Notes: generated from the letters alone by a model not told the origin. Positions 18,273 to 28,198 are shown, counted from the stretch's first letter. The stretch: 64,000 nt of DNA from Paenarthrobacter sp. A20 (GCF_024168825.1 NZ_JALJWH010000001.1:186001-250000), one strand, 5' to 3'. Numbers and translations are program-made.

Positions 18273-19109
18273 ATGGACGATTGGTCAACGTACCGCCATC
18301 CGGGCTCTCCCCTCCGTAACCTGGGCTTGGCTTGCCTGGGTGCAGGTGAGCAAAGCGGGACTTTGCCTTCCTTTTCCGGACGGACCCTGAGCAGCCACGC
18401 CATGGTGCTGGTATCCGAAGGCTCCGGGCACTTCTCCGTGGACGGCAGGCGGTACACGGTCCAAGCTCCGGCGATCATCTGGCTCTTCCCCGGCGTAAGC
18501 CACGGGTATGGTCCAGGACCGGCGGGGTGGAAGGAACACTGGGTGTTGTTCACCGGTCCTACGGCGAGGGCATTGGAGGAACTGGGATGCTTTGCACGGG
18601 ACCGCCCAATGGTGGAGCTGGATGCCTCTTCGGACGCCCGCCCCGCGGAAGCACTTGGACTTTTCCCAGCCCTTCGATCAACACTCGCGACAGGCGGTCA
18701 CCGCGGTGATGTGGAGGCTTCCATACTCTGCCAACGGGTGCTCGTCGACGCCGGCAACCACGGAGTCGCGAGCACCGGAGAATCCCAAGGAGAGCTGCTC
18801 GGCAGACTCCAGGAGATGGCCCATCTCCCGCTCAGCCTGCCGCAACTGGCTGCTGCATTGAAGGTTTCCGTTTCCGAACTCCGGCATTCGGTCCAGGCAG
18901 CCACCGGCGTGGGCCCTAAAGAGCTCATCATCCAACTCCGGATGTCACGCGCCCAATCGCTCCTGGCCGACACAGCCCTGCCCGTGCAGAGGATCGCGTC
19001 ACTGACCGGTTATGACGATCCCGCCTACTTCAGCCGACTCTTTACCAGGAAGACCGGCTATTCACCGAGCCAGTTCCGGCGCGTGCACCACAGGGAAGCG
19101 CCGCACTGA
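18273..19109 (+). CDS. AraC-family transcriptional regulator
   Basis: 278 aa. An N-terminal cupin-like ligand domain (SSHAMVLVSEGSGHFSVDGR, then IWLFPGVSHGYGP) is joined to a C-terminal double helix-turn-helix (LSLPQLAAALKVSVSELRHS and RIASLTGYDDPAYFSRLFTR, KKTGYSPSQFRR-like end). The ligand domain suggests sugar sensing. The frame is open far upstream but that part is antisense to the dioxygenase; ATG 18273 follows TTGAGGT. It lies between the PhyH gene and the exported propeller and may control either. Confidence 0.88.
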   Translation: MDDWSTYRHPGSPLRNLGLACLGAGEQSGTLPSFSGRTLSSHAMVLVSEGSGHFSVDGRRYTVQAPAIIWLFPGVSHGYGPGPAGWKEHWVLFTGPTARALEELGCFARDRPMVELDASSDARPAEALGLFPALRSTLATGGHRGDVEASILCQRVLVDAGNHGVASTGESQGELLGRLQEMAHLPLSLPQLAAALKVSVSELRHSVQAATGVGPKELIIQLRMSRAQSLLADTALPVQRIASLTGYDDPAYFSRLFTRKTGYSPSQFRRVHHREAPH

Positions 19110-19125
19110 CCGAACGGCCTCCCAC

Positions 19126-19151
19126 ACATCGAATGTCTGAAAATGTTCGAA
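19126..19151. promoter_or_regulatory. Tandem (A/T)G(T)-TCGAA-type repeats before propeller A
   Basis: Three direct repeats, ACATCGAA, TGTCTGAA and TGTTCGAA, have their GAA ends 8 and 10 bp apart. The last three units at 53806-53831 in locus B have the same spacing. Probable operator of the downstream propeller gene; the binding protein is either the AraC regulator or the DeoR/LacI hybrid at 50396. Confidence 0.5.
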
Positions 19152-19278
19152 TCATGGATTTCCCGCCCCCAGGCTGAAACCCTGAATGAAGTGCACAGGA
19201 CGTATCCGGAACGCCCCTGGCGGCACCAAACCACCCCACGATATATGCCCCACGGGATACTCAATGAGGAGATCTTCC

Positions 19279-21327
19279 ATGTCCACATTCGCCATCAATC
19301 GTCGTCAGTTGCTGCAGACCGGGGGCGTCGGCGGACTCGCCGTAGCACTGTCAGCAATGTCCTCCGGCGCTGCCCAGGCCGCACCGAAAAAGCAAACCGC
19401 AGGCGTCCCGCATATCACCGACCTTGGACCCGCCGTCGTTCAGTTTTCCCTGATGAGTTCGCTGCTGGTGGGCGACACCGTCTACATCGGGTCCCGCAAC
19501 CTCAACCCTGTGCGTATCATCGGGTTCCATCTCCCCACTGGCACCATCACTTCGCGGACAGACCTCGGCTCCGGGTACAGCATCCAGGCCCTGGCTGCAG
19601 ACTCCACCGGCCGCTACCTGTACGCAGGCGTACTGCGCGACGGAATTGACGGCAAGCCGAACCTCTACCGCTGGGACCTCAGCACACCCAACGTTCCCGC
19701 GGTCGGCGTCGGCGAAACCGGCGACCGCGATATCCGGGCCCTGGCCGTGGCCCCCGATGGAAAGGTCTACCTTGCCGGTGGCGGGTTGACCACCAATGCA
19801 CCTTCCCTGTGGGAATACGATCCCGCCACGAATGCCATGACCAGCTGGGGCATCCCGGACGCCGGAGCCACGATTGCCCAGGCCGTGGCCGCCACCGCCA
19901 GCCACGTGTACTTCGGCACGGGCAGCACGCTGGGCGGCGGCAACGGATCAAGTCCCGGCCGCCTGTTCGCTTTCGACCGGACCACCAAAGCCTCCACCAA
20001 CATCCTCCCGGCAGAAGTAGCCACCGGCGTCTCTGTCACGTCACTCAGCGTGCTGAACGGGCAGTTGGGAGTGGGGGTCAAGGGCCCGGGCAAGTCCGTG
20101 CTGATCAACCTTGCCAACCACGCCCAGTACACCATCATTGCCAAGACCGGCGTGATGTTCAGGCAGTTGGGCAACGACGTCTTCTTCGTCAAGGAACCGG
20201 GCGTGTGGTCCTACAACATGGTCACCAAGAAGATCACCCAGATCCTCACCGAAGATGTCGGCGCCATGTGGGGCCTGGACGTCTACGGCAACAAGGCACT
20301 GACGGTCTCCTCCTACGACGTCATTGAAGTGGACCCGGTAGCGAAGACAGCCGTCAAGCATGACCTGCAACAGGCCGGGGCGCCGGGCGGACCGCAGCTA
20401 TGCATGGGCCTGGCTGCCGGTGCGGGCGACGTCTACGTGGGTGGCACCGGGACAATCGCCCGCCACCAACTTGCCACGGAACAGGTGTCCTATCTCCGGG
20501 CGACGGGTGAAGCCAAGGACGCAGTGATTGTGGGCGGAATTCTCTACACAGGCCAGTACAACTCCAGGGGGATCTACGCCTACGACCCCGCTACCGGTCA
20601 ACTTCCGTACCAGGTAGCCGCATTGCCCGCAGGGCAGAACCGCCCGTTGGACGTCTGTTGGGATGCAGTCAACGGATTGGTCATTGCCGGCGCCCAGAAC
20701 GACACCGGCGGTGGCGGCTGTTTCGCTGCCTACAAGCCCTCAACCACCCAGGTAATCGCCCAGGTCAACCCGATCGATGCCCTCCAAATGGTCCGGGCCG
20801 TAGCCACCAAGGACGGCGTGGCCTACCTCGGCGGCGACAACATCTACCCCACGGGCCCCCGGAGCACCGTAGTTGCCTGGGACCCGGTAGCTAACCAGGA
20901 GCTGTGGCGCCTGGATCCCGGCCAGACCCAAGGCATCGCTGCGATGGCAATCCACGGCAACTACCTTTTTGGCATGTCCCGGAAGGCGGCCGGCCTGTTC
21001 GTTGTGGACCTCACCACCCGCCAAGTGGTCCATACCGGAGACCTGAGCGCGGTATGCACTGATTTCGGAGCCCTGGTGGCCACCGAGGAGAAGGTCTACG
21101 GCGTCTCTGACACCACGGTCTTCAGCATCGACCCCACCACGTTCGAGGTCACCGTGGTGGCCCCGGCGATCAACGGCGGCTGGTACAGCGGCCCGCACAT
21201 CACAGCGGACGAAGACGGCCTGCTCTACACGTTGCAGGGCCCCAACCTGGTCCGGATTGATGACCTGTCCCCCGAGGGGAAGCTCAAGAAAGAAAAGAAA
21301 GACAAGAAGCCCAAGAAAGAAAAGTAG
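19279..21327 (+). CDS. Tat-exported beta-propeller protein, locus A
   Basis: 682 aa. A twin-arginine signal (NRRQLLQTGGVGGLAVALSA, cleavage after AQA about residue 37) is followed by propeller-like repeats such as LWEYDPATN, GIYAYDPATGQ and VVAWDPVANQELW at ~50-90-residue intervals, and a Lys-rich tail (KKEKKDKKPKKEK). Folded in the cytosol, it acts outside the membrane. Enzyme activity is unknown; propeller folds are used by several polysaccharide lyases, so a lyase or glycan-binding protein is possible. ATG 19279 has GAGGAGA 6 nt upstream. A paralogue lies at 51605-53626. Confidence 0.8.
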   Translation: MSTFAINRRQLLQTGGVGGLAVALSAMSSGAAQAAPKKQTAGVPHITDLGPAVVQFSLMSSLLVGDTVYIGSRNLNPVRIIGFHLPTGTITSRTDLGSGYSIQALAADSTGRYLYAGVLRDGIDGKPNLYRWDLSTPNVPAVGVGETGDRDIRALAVAPDGKVYLAGGGLTTNAPSLWEYDPATNAMTSWGIPDAGATIAQAVAATASHVYFGTGSTLGGGNGSSPGRLFAFDRTTKASTNILPAEVATGVSVTSLSVLNGQLGVGVKGPGKSVLINLANHAQYTIIAKTGVMFRQLGNDVFFVKEPGVWSYNMVTKKITQILTEDVGAMWGLDVYGNKALTVSSYDVIEVDPVAKTAVKHDLQQAGAPGGPQLCMGLAAGAGDVYVGGTGTIARHQLATEQVSYLRATGEAKDAVIVGGILYTGQYNSRGIYAYDPATGQLPYQVAALPAGQNRPLDVCWDAVNGLVIAGAQNDTGGGGCFAAYKPSTTQVIAQVNPIDALQMVRAVATKDGVAYLGGDNIYPTGPRSTVVAWDPVANQELWRLDPGQTQGIAAMAIHGNYLFGMSRKAAGLFVVDLTTRQVVHTGDLSAVCTDFGALVATEEKVYGVSDTTVFSIDPTTFEVTVVAPAINGGWYSGPHITADEDGLLYTLQGPNLVRIDDLSPEGKLKKEKKDKKPKKEK

Positions 21328-21346
21328 GCCCTCCAAGCCCATGTAA

Positions 21347-21394
21347 GTAGCAGCAGATGCCGTTCTGAGCCCTCACAACGGCAGCTGCTGCTAC
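21347..21394. repeat. Repeated intergenic hairpin, copy A
   Basis: The arms GTAGCAGCAGATGCCGTT (21347-21364) and its complement (21377-21394, one mismatch) enclose the 12-nt loop CTGAGCCCTCAC. The element lies between convergent genes, and its end contains the TAG stop of the ROK regulator. Copy B at 29116-29163 shares GTAGCAGCAGATGCC and TGAGCCCTC. Likely a bidirectional terminator or a REP-like repeat. Confidence 0.75.
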
Positions 21395-22527
21395 CCAGTT
21401 GGGCTGGCCGTAAACAGTCCCGCCAGCACCGAGCATGCAGCACCCCGGGCGAGGGCTACGGGATCTGCAATCGCTGCATCAAATGACGGAGACGGAGTGT
21501 TCGCGTGGCGGTACTGATTCAAGAACGCGCGCTTGGTCTGCTCGGCGAAGGACCCCAGATCGGCCTCGGGCGCGAAACCCACCACGACTTGTTCGGGGCC
21601 CATGACCTTGGCCGTGTTCGCCATTCCGATACCCAGGTGCAGGGCGGCGTCGGCAATCAGGCCGGAATCGACGTCGGGGTCCATGCCCCGGTCCTGGCCA
21701 CTTCGCGCCAACTCCTGCTGCATGCCCCACAGGCTGCCGCGGGTTTCGAAGCAGTCTTCCGCGCCGCAGTGACAGGGCCGGGCCGGCCCCGGCCCGGTGA
21801 TGGCCCGCGAATGGGCGAAGCCCCCAGCTGCACCGTTGAAGCCGCGCTGGATGCGGCCTTCAATCACGACGGCGGCACCCAGGCTGGTTCCGACGCTGAA
21901 GATGAGCATCTCCCGGCCTTTGAAAACGTCATCGAACAGCAGCCCGCGAGCATAGGCATTGACGTAACTGTCAACGATGACCGGTTGCCCGGAAATCTCT
22001 TCAAGGAGCATTTGGAACTTGATGTCAGCCCAGCCCATCGCCCCGCTGTGCCGCACCAGGCCACTGACTTGGTCAACCACGCCGGAAACGGCAACCCCCA
22101 CCCCAATAAGCCGGGAGTCCACCGGGCCGGCCGCCGCGCGCACGGCCCGCTCCACGGCCGCTGCTGCTTCGTCAGGCCCGGTGGACGCCAACGGCTCGCT
22201 GTGGGTGGCCACCACGTCACCGCGCAAATCGACGACGACGGCGTGGGCTTCCGTAGCGGACAGCCTCACCCCCGCCGCGAAAACACCTTCGCGTCCGAGC
22301 TCAAGCAGTCGTGCGGGCCTGCCACCCGTGCTGGGCGCAATCTCGGTCTCAACCAGCAGTCCGGATTGGATGAGCTTGCCGGTAATCCCCGTGACGCTGG
22401 CCGCGCTCAAACCGGTTTGAACCGTGATTTTGGCGCGCGATACCGGCGCCTGTGTCCGGACAATGTCCAGCACCAGGGCCTCATTGATCTCGCGGATCAG
22501 GGCCTTGCTGCCTGCGCGTGGCTTCAT
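21391..22527 (-). CDS. ROK-family transcriptional repressor
   Basis: 378 aa. N-terminal winged helix (VSRAKITVQTGLSAASVTGI TGKLIQSG) followed by a ROK domain with SVGTSLGAAVVIEGRI and the zinc-binding CHCGAEDCFE (consensus CxCGxxGCxE). This layout is that of NagC/XylR-type sugar repressors rather than kinases. ATG 22527 follows AGGAG; the longer in-frame reading is Cys-rich and overlaps the divergent promoter, so it was rejected. It is divergent from the dehydrogenase/sulfatase/ABC operon and probably represses it. Confidence 0.9.
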   Translation of the reverse strand: MKPRAGSKALIREINEALVLDIVRTQAPVSRAKITVQTGLSAASVTGITGKLIQSGLLVETEIAPSTGGRPARLLELGREGVFAAGVRLSATEAHAVVVDLRGDVVATHSEPLASTGPDEAAAAVERAVRAAAGPVDSRLIGVGVAVSGVVDQVSGLVRHSGAMGWADIKFQMLLEEISGQPVIVDSYVNAYARGLLFDDVFKGREMLIFSVGTSLGAAVVIEGRIQRGFNGAAGGFAHSRAITGPGPARPCHCGAEDCFETRGSLWGMQQELARSGQDRGMDPDVDSGLIADAALHLGIGMANTAKVMGPEQVVVGFAPEADLGSFAEQTKRAFLNQYRHANTPSPSFDAAIADPVALARGAACSVLAGLFTASPTG

Positions 22528-22625
22528 TGCTGGTGGCTCCTGTTGTCGCGTCGCATGGGATCTCCCCCATTCTGGCATCCGCAGTCCGGATGCCTTCACA
22601 CTCTCCATTGTACTTACTTTAGTCA

Positions 22626-22654
22626 TTGACAAAAGATATTGAAACTGGCAATCT
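22626..22654 (+). promoter_or_regulatory. Promoter of the locus A catabolic operon
   Basis: A perfect -35 TTGACA (22626-22631), 17-bp spacer and -10 CAATCT (22649-22654). The ATG at 22662 lies 7 bp past the -10, so transcription would start at or next to the start codon (leaderless). Confidence 0.6.
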
Positions 22655-22661
22655 CGGTCCC

Positions 22662-23708
22662 ATGAACAACAACAAAGGCGTTGCATCGACATCCTCGCCA
22701 CCCACAGCAACCCGGCTGCAGATCCTGCTGAGCATCCCGGATGCGGAACGGGCGGCCTTCATCTCCCCCGAAACCCGCGCTGCCCTGGACGGACTCGGCG
22801 AGGTCACCCAAGTCGCCCCCGCCGAACTCCAGTCCCTGGGTGCTTTCTCCGCCGCTGCCGCAGGCAAGGACGCGTTCATCACCGCCTGGGGTTTCCCCCG
22901 CCTCGACGCCGAACACCTGGCAGCGGCGCCGAACCTCAAGTGCGTGGTCCACGCCGCCTCATCACTGCACGCCCTGGTCAGCGACGATTTCTGGGCCGCA
23001 GGCATCCCCATCTCCCAGGCCGGCGCAGCCATGGCACCGGCCGTCGCGGAACTCTCGCTCACCTTCACGCTGAACCTGCTGCGACGCGTGCACCGGCTCG
23101 ATCACGGCCTCCGTTCCGGAGCCAACTGGGACGACGCCCGCAACGTCCAACGCGCCCGTGAAATCTCCGGTGCCCGCGTTGGAGTCGTTGGAGCCTCACG
23201 GACAGGCCGCCGCTACATCGAGGCCTGCCGGTCCCTCGGCGCGAAAGTAGCCGTGTTCGATCCGTACATCCCCACGGGAGATCCCCTCGCGGCCAGCTCC
23301 GCCACGTTGGATGACCTCATGACCCACAGCGATGTGGTCGCTGTCCATGCTCCGGCCACCCCCGAAACCGCAGGACTCATCGGTGCTGCCGAACTCGCGC
23401 TACTCCCGGACGGGGCCGCGTTCGTGAACACGGCCCGTTCCACCATCGTGGACATGGAAGCCCTCTATAAGGAGGTGCACTCGGGCCGGATTGATGCCGC
23501 ATTGGACGTCTTCGACGAAGAACCCCTGCCGGCAGGCGATCCCTGGCGCTCCCTGCCCAACGTGCTCCTCACTCCCCACCTCGGCGGAGCAACCGTCGAC
23601 TCCCGGCGCAGGGCCGGCGGGATCGTGGTTGATGAACTCCGCCGCTTCATCGGCGGCCAGCCCATGGAACACGCCCTCACCCGCGCCGACCTCGAAAGGA
23701 TGGGCTGA
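22662..23708 (+). CDS. D-isomer-specific 2-hydroxyacid dehydrogenase family protein, locus A
   Basis: 348 aa. Rossmann motif VGVVGASRTG (GxSxxG variant of GxGxxG), catalytic Arg in NTARSTIVD, catalytic Glu in DVFDEEPLP and His in LLTPHLGG are all present, so it should be active. These NAD(P)H enzymes reduce 2-keto acids or oxidise 2-hydroxy acids, including sugar acids. Start ATG 22662 is the first codon of a likely leaderless mRNA; an earlier frame start overlaps the -35 box. It is the first gene of an operon with a sulfatase and a sugar importer, and a homologue sits in locus B. Confidence 0.85.
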   Translation: MNNNKGVASTSSPPTATRLQILLSIPDAERAAFISPETRAALDGLGEVTQVAPAELQSLGAFSAAAAGKDAFITAWGFPRLDAEHLAAAPNLKCVVHAASSLHALVSDDFWAAGIPISQAGAAMAPAVAELSLTFTLNLLRRVHRLDHGLRSGANWDDARNVQRAREISGARVGVVGASRTGRRYIEACRSLGAKVAVFDPYIPTGDPLAASSATLDDLMTHSDVVAVHAPATPETAGLIGAAELALLPDGAAFVNTARSTIVDMEALYKEVHSGRIDAALDVFDEEPLPAGDPWRSLPNVLLTPHLGGATVDSRRRAGGIVVDELRRFIGGQPMEHALTRADLERMG

Positions 23709-23710
23709 AC

Positions 23711-25057
23711 GTGCAAAACATTCTCCTGATCCACTGCCACGACCTCGGCCGCTTCCTGGGCACGTACGGGGTGGAAACAGTGTCCACCCCCAACCTGGAC
23801 GCCTTGGCCGATGAATCAGTACTCTTCGAGCAGGCTTTCGCAACTGCTCCCCACTGCAGCCCTGCCCGGGCCTCGCTCTTCACGGGCACGTATCCGCAGA
23901 CCAACGGTGTCCTCGGGCTGACGCACGAGCCCTTCAGCTGGGATCTCAAAGAACCGAAGGACCACATCGCCTACAGGCTGAAGTCCGTCGGCTACCAAAC
24001 CGAGCTGGTGGGCGTGCACCACGAATCGCGTGTTTTGGCGGACGACGTCGTGGCCGGCAGGCTCGGTTTCGACCACGCCCGGACGGGTGGTGCGCGGGAC
24101 GTCGTCGTGGATCGCGCCACCGACGCCTTGCGTCGCATGTCCGGCAGCGACCGGCCCTTCTACCTGCAGGTCGGCTTCACGGAGCCGCACCGGGTGCCCT
24201 CCGAAAGGGACCGTCCGGGGGTGATGGGCTTCCTGGCCGACGGCGTGGAACCGGACGTCTCCCTGGGCCACACCGTTCCAGCCCACTTGGTGGACGACGT
24301 CGGCGCCCGCGAGGAGATCGCCGAACTGCAGGGCGCCGTCAAACATATGGACGAAGGCGTCGGGAGCATTCTCGCCGAACTCGATTCGCTCGGCCTCCGC
24401 GACCAGACGCTGGTGCTGTTCACCACCGACCACGGGCTCGCGCTGCCCCGCGCCAAATGCACCCTGTACGACGCCGGACTGGGAGTTGCGCTGATGCTCC
24501 GCCATCCGGGCAACCCGGCGTGGTCCGGGCGACGAGTGGGGGACATCGTCAGTCACGTGGATGTCCTGCCCACCTTGATGGACCTGGCAGGACTGACAAC
24601 TCCTGACGGCCTCGCCGGAACCACCCTGCGGCCGGCCGTGGAAGCGGGAGATGCTCCGCGAAGCCACTGTTTCAGCCAATTGAGCCACCACACGTATTAC
24701 GACCCCAAACGATCAGTGCGGACATCCACGCACAAGCTGATCGTCAACTTCTCCAACGCGCCCCGCGCCATGGATCCCACCCAATCCTGGATTCACCGCA
24801 GCCTGCCCGCAGACCTTGGCGGGCCAACCATCGGTACCAGTCCGGCGCTGGAACTCTACGACCTGACGATGGATCCAGAGGAACTGGACAACATCGCCGG
24901 CCATCCGGAGCAATCGGAGATCCTCAGGGATCTCTCCGCAATCCTCTTCGACTGGATGCGCGAATGCGGCGATCCCCTCCTCACCGCACCCGTAGCAGCC
25001 AGCCGCCACGAGCTCGCGCTCAGCGCAATCCACGAAGCCACCCTCACCCGAAAGTAG
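23711..25057 (+). CDS. Sulfatase (formylglycine-dependent, cytoplasmic)
   Basis: 448 aa. The formylglycine motif CSPAR (Cys49 to Arg53, in HCSPARASLFTG) marks a type I sulfatase; the Cys is converted by a formylglycine-generating enzyme. Metal ligands fit IHCHDLGR near the start and TTDHGL later. There is no signal peptide, so desulfation should happen inside the cell after import. GTG start 23711, 2 bp after the dehydrogenase stop, with GAAAGGA upstream. Context (ABC sugar importer, ROK kinase, NagB) suggests a sulfated sugar substrate. Confidence 0.9.
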   Translation: MQNILLIHCHDLGRFLGTYGVETVSTPNLDALADESVLFEQAFATAPHCSPARASLFTGTYPQTNGVLGLTHEPFSWDLKEPKDHIAYRLKSVGYQTELVGVHHESRVLADDVVAGRLGFDHARTGGARDVVVDRATDALRRMSGSDRPFYLQVGFTEPHRVPSERDRPGVMGFLADGVEPDVSLGHTVPAHLVDDVGAREEIAELQGAVKHMDEGVGSILAELDSLGLRDQTLVLFTTDHGLALPRAKCTLYDAGLGVALMLRHPGNPAWSGRRVGDIVSHVDVLPTLMDLAGLTTPDGLAGTTLRPAVEAGDAPRSHCFSQLSHHTYYDPKRSVRTSTHKLIVNFSNAPRAMDPTQSWIHRSLPADLGGPTIGTSPALELYDLTMDPEELDNIAGHPEQSEILRDLSAILFDWMRECGDPLLTAPVAASRHELALSAIHEATLTRK

Positions 25058-25062
25058 CCACC

Positions 25063-26349
25063 ATGTTCACACGCAAGATGCACCGCGCCGCTTTGGCAAC
25101 TGCCGCCGTCGTCACCGCCGCTTTGACGCTCACCGCCTGCGGTTCCACCGGTTCGCCAACGTCCGACGGCGGCCAGGCCACCGGCAAGGTGACGCTCTGG
25201 ATGTACCCGGTCATCAAGGACGAGACCGCCAGCAAGAAGTTCTGGCAGGACACCGAGGCCAGCTTCGAGAAGGCGAACCCTGGGATTGACCTGAGTATCG
25301 AACTCCAGACGTTCGACAAGCGGGACGCCCAGATCTCGGCGGCGCTGGCCGCGGGCTCGGGACCCGACGTCGTGCTCATTACGCCCGACCAGGCAGCAAC
25401 CTACCGCAACGTGCGCGGACTGCTGCCGGTGGACAAGGCCGTTGAGCAGGACAAGGACAGCTTCTATCCCGGCACACTGGAAGCGGCGACGTTCGACAAA
25501 GAGGTGTTCGGCGTTCCGCTGTTCCAGAACATCAACACCACCGCCTACAACACCAAGATCTTCGCGGACGCCGGGATTCCACTGCCCAAGACCTGGGACG
25601 ATCTCCGCAGTGCTGCGCCGGTCCTTGCGGAGAAGGGCATCGCGGTGATGGACTACGCCGGCAGCCCCGAACAGACGCTCAACCTGTCCTTCTATCCGCT
25701 GCTGTGGCAGGCCGGCGGAACCGTGTTCACCGATGATGCCAAGGACATCGCTTTCGACTCGGAGGCCGGCGTTTCGGCGCTGCAGTTGCTGATGGACCTC
25801 AAGAAGCTCGGCGGGCTGCCCGCGGATGCCGCCACCGACGGCCCCAAAGTTGAAGGGGCGCCGATCGCCACCGGCAAGGCAGCAATGCGGGCCACCACCT
25901 CGCTGCCGGAGCTGAAGCAGATGCGCGCCGCCCTCGGCGCCGACAACGTTGCCTTGGGTGCTCCTTTGCAGGGCAAGGTCCAGGCGACGTACGGCAACCC
26001 CGGATTGCTGGCGCTGACTTCCATCAACAAGAAGGAAAACCGCGAAGCCGCTTACAAGGTGATGAGCTACCTGAGCTCCGCTGAGTCCCAGAAGGCCCTC
26101 AACGCCGCCGCAGGCAACCTGCCCACACGCAGCGACGCCGCAGCCCTTGGCACGGACCCCGATTCCATCGCCATGGCAGAGGCTTTGAAGTCCGCCAACC
26201 CCGGCGAACCGTCCCCCGTTGCGCGCCAGGTCATGGGCGCCCTCGCGCCGAACATCCAGGCGGCCCTGCGCGGCGATGTCAGCGCAAAGGAAGCCCTTGA
26301 CCGTGCTGCCAAAGAAGCCCGCGGCATCCTGCAGCGCTCAGCATCCTGA
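25063..26349 (+). CDS. Sugar ABC transporter substrate-binding lipoprotein, locus A
   Basis: 428 aa. Lipoprotein signal peptide with lipobox LTAC at about residue 26, followed by the family 1 solute-binding fold (VTLWMYPVIKDETASKKFWQ, SGPDVVLITPDQAATYRNV). Binds an oligosaccharide outside the membrane for the two permeases that follow. It begins 5 bp after the sulfatase stop, so it belongs to the same operon. A longer reading frame upstream is antisense-like and Arg/Pro-rich and was rejected. Confidence 0.9.
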   Translation: MFTRKMHRAALATAAVVTAALTLTACGSTGSPTSDGGQATGKVTLWMYPVIKDETASKKFWQDTEASFEKANPGIDLSIELQTFDKRDAQISAALAAGSGPDVVLITPDQAATYRNVRGLLPVDKAVEQDKDSFYPGTLEAATFDKEVFGVPLFQNINTTAYNTKIFADAGIPLPKTWDDLRSAAPVLAEKGIAVMDYAGSPEQTLNLSFYPLLWQAGGTVFTDDAKDIAFDSEAGVSALQLLMDLKKLGGLPADAATDGPKVEGAPIATGKAAMRATTSLPELKQMRAALGADNVALGAPLQGKVQATYGNPGLLALTSINKKENREAAYKVMSYLSSAESQKALNAAAGNLPTRSDAAALGTDPDSIAMAEALKSANPGEPSPVARQVMGALAPNIQAALRGDVSAKEALDRAAKEARGILQRSAS

Positions 26350-26378
26350 GTCCAGCCCAACCACCGATTGGTCACCCC

Positions 26379-27335
26379 ATGTCTGTAAACACCCGCACCA
26401 GAAGCACACTGGCCGGCCGACATCCAGAGCTGACGGCACCACCGCTCAAGCCTTTTGGGGCCAGGAAAGCCCGTAGCCGCGAGGCACTGGCCGGCATCCT
26501 CTTCGTCCTGCCCACCCTGGTCATTTTCGGTCTCTTCAAATTCCTCCCCATCTTCGGGGCCGGAGCCATGAGCATGACCGAATACAGCCTCAACGGCGAC
26601 TTCGAATTCCTGGGCGCAGACAACTACACCCGCTTGGCTGCTGATCCCAACTTCTGGCAAAGCCTCAAGGTGACGTTCCTGTACGTGGCGATCTTCGTCC
26701 CGTTCATCATCGCCGTGTCACTGGCCGGAGCTGTCCTCCTGGACAAACTGGTCAGGTTCACCGGGACTTTCCGGGCGTTGCTGTTCATTCCGTACCTCAG
26801 CTCGTTCGTCATGGCCGGCATCATCTGGACGTGGATCTTCTCCACGGATGGCCCACTGAATGCGGCCTTGGGCGGCCTGGGCATGGGCCCCGTCCCCTTC
26901 ACCTCCGGACCCCAGCTGCTGGTACTGCTGTCCCTGGCCGTGGTGTCCGTGTGGAAAGGCTTCGGCTACTCCATGCTGATCTTCCTGGCCGGGCTGAAGG
27001 CACAGCCGGCCGAAGTCCACGAGGCTGCCCGCATCGACGGGGCAGGCGCCTGGAAATCGTTCTGGTACGTCACACTGCCGCTGCTGAAGCCCGTGGTGTT
27101 CTTCGTCCTGGTCATTGAGACCATCGTCGGATTCCAGGTCTTCGACACCATCTATGTCATGACCGGAGGCGGACCCGCCCGGGCCAGCCACAGCCTCATC
27201 TACTTCTTGTTCGATGAGGGCTTCAAGTTCTTCGACTTCGGCTATGCCTCGGCCATTGGCGTGGTGCTGTTCGTCATTGTGCTCATCCTCTCGCTCATCC
27301 AGCAGCGCTTCTTCGAAGGTAAGGACTCCAAGTGA
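26379..27335 (+). CDS. Sugar ABC transporter permease 1 (MalF-type), locus A
   Basis: 318 aa, six to seven membrane helices and the EAA loop EVHEAARIDGAGAWKSFWYV near residue 215. It pairs with the next permease; the stop overlaps its GTG start (GTGA). No ATPase gene is present in the locus, so a shared MsiK-type ATPase encoded elsewhere is expected. Confidence 0.9.
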   Translation: MSVNTRTRSTLAGRHPELTAPPLKPFGARKARSREALAGILFVLPTLVIFGLFKFLPIFGAGAMSMTEYSLNGDFEFLGADNYTRLAADPNFWQSLKVTFLYVAIFVPFIIAVSLAGAVLLDKLVRFTGTFRALLFIPYLSSFVMAGIIWTWIFSTDGPLNAALGGLGMGPVPFTSGPQLLVLLSLAVVSVWKGFGYSMLIFLAGLKAQPAEVHEAARIDGAGAWKSFWYVTLPLLKPVVFFVLVIETIVGFQVFDTIYVMTGGGPARASHSLIYFLFDEGFKFFDFGYASAIGVVLFVIVLILSLIQQRFFEGKDSK

Positions 27336-28198
27336 CTGCCACCGTCTCCACTCCAACTGTTGGCCGGATCCCCAGCCCCCGTCGCAGCACCGAGAAGCGC
27401 CGGCAGCGCACGCTGACCTGGGTGTTGGCAGTGATCTCACTGTTCACAGTGGCGCCCCTGATTGCCGTCGCCGTGCTGGCCCTCTCCCCCGAGGACGCAC
27501 CCACGCTGCCCTACGCGTTGCCGTCGTCGCTGACGCTGGACAACATCATCCGCATCTTCAACGTGGGCGAATTCCCGCTCTGGCTGTGGAACTCGTTCCT
27601 GTACTCGGCGGTGTCCGTGGTGGTTGTCCTGCTGACCGCATCCATGGCCGCCTACGCCTTGGCCCGCAAGAGGTTCCCCGGCCGTAATGCGCTGCTGTGG
27701 GCCATCATCGCCACCATGATGGTGCCCGTCCAGGCCACGCTGATTCCTACGTTCATCCTCATCTCCAAGATGGGCGGGGTGAACACCCTCTGGGGCCTGA
27801 TCCTGCCCACGCTGGCCAACGCCCAGGCGATCTTCCTCATCCGGCAGTTCGTGCGGGACATGCCGGAGGAACTGTTCGACGCCGCCCGCATCGACGGCGC
27901 CGGCGAATGGCGGACCTTCTGGCAGATCGTGCTTCCGCTGATCCGTCCCGTCCTGGCAACCCTGGCCATCTTCGTCTTTCTCTGGCATTGGAACGACCTC
28001 CTCTGGCCGTTGGTGGTGGGCCAGTCGGACGCAGCACGGACACTCACTGTGGGCTTGGCAACGTTGAACACCGAGACCGCGTCCACGTCCAACGTCATGG
28101 CCGCAACGCTGGTCAGTTTCATCCCTTGCCTGGTGATCTTCGCCCTCCTGCAGAAGCACATCGTCGCCAGCATCACGCACAGCGGGGTGAAGGGATGA
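27332..28198 (+). CDS. Sugar ABC transporter permease 2 (MalG-type), locus A
   Basis: 288 aa, six membrane helices with the EAA loop ELFDAARIDGAGEWRTFWQI near residue 190. GTG start overlapping the previous stop and an ATGA overlap with the following Gfo/Idh-like gene show tight translational coupling. Confidence 0.9.
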   Translation: MTATVSTPTVGRIPSPRRSTEKRRQRTLTWVLAVISLFTVAPLIAVAVLALSPEDAPTLPYALPSSLTLDNIIRIFNVGEFPLWLWNSFLYSAVSVVVVLLTASMAAYALARKRFPGRNALLWAIIATMMVPVQATLIPTFILISKMGGVNTLWGLILPTLANAQAIFLIRQFVRDMPEELFDAARIDGAGEWRTFWQIVLPLIRPVLATLAIFVFLWHWNDLLWPLVVGQSDAARTLTVGLATLNTETASTSNVMAATLVSFIPCLVIFALLQKHIVASITHSGVKG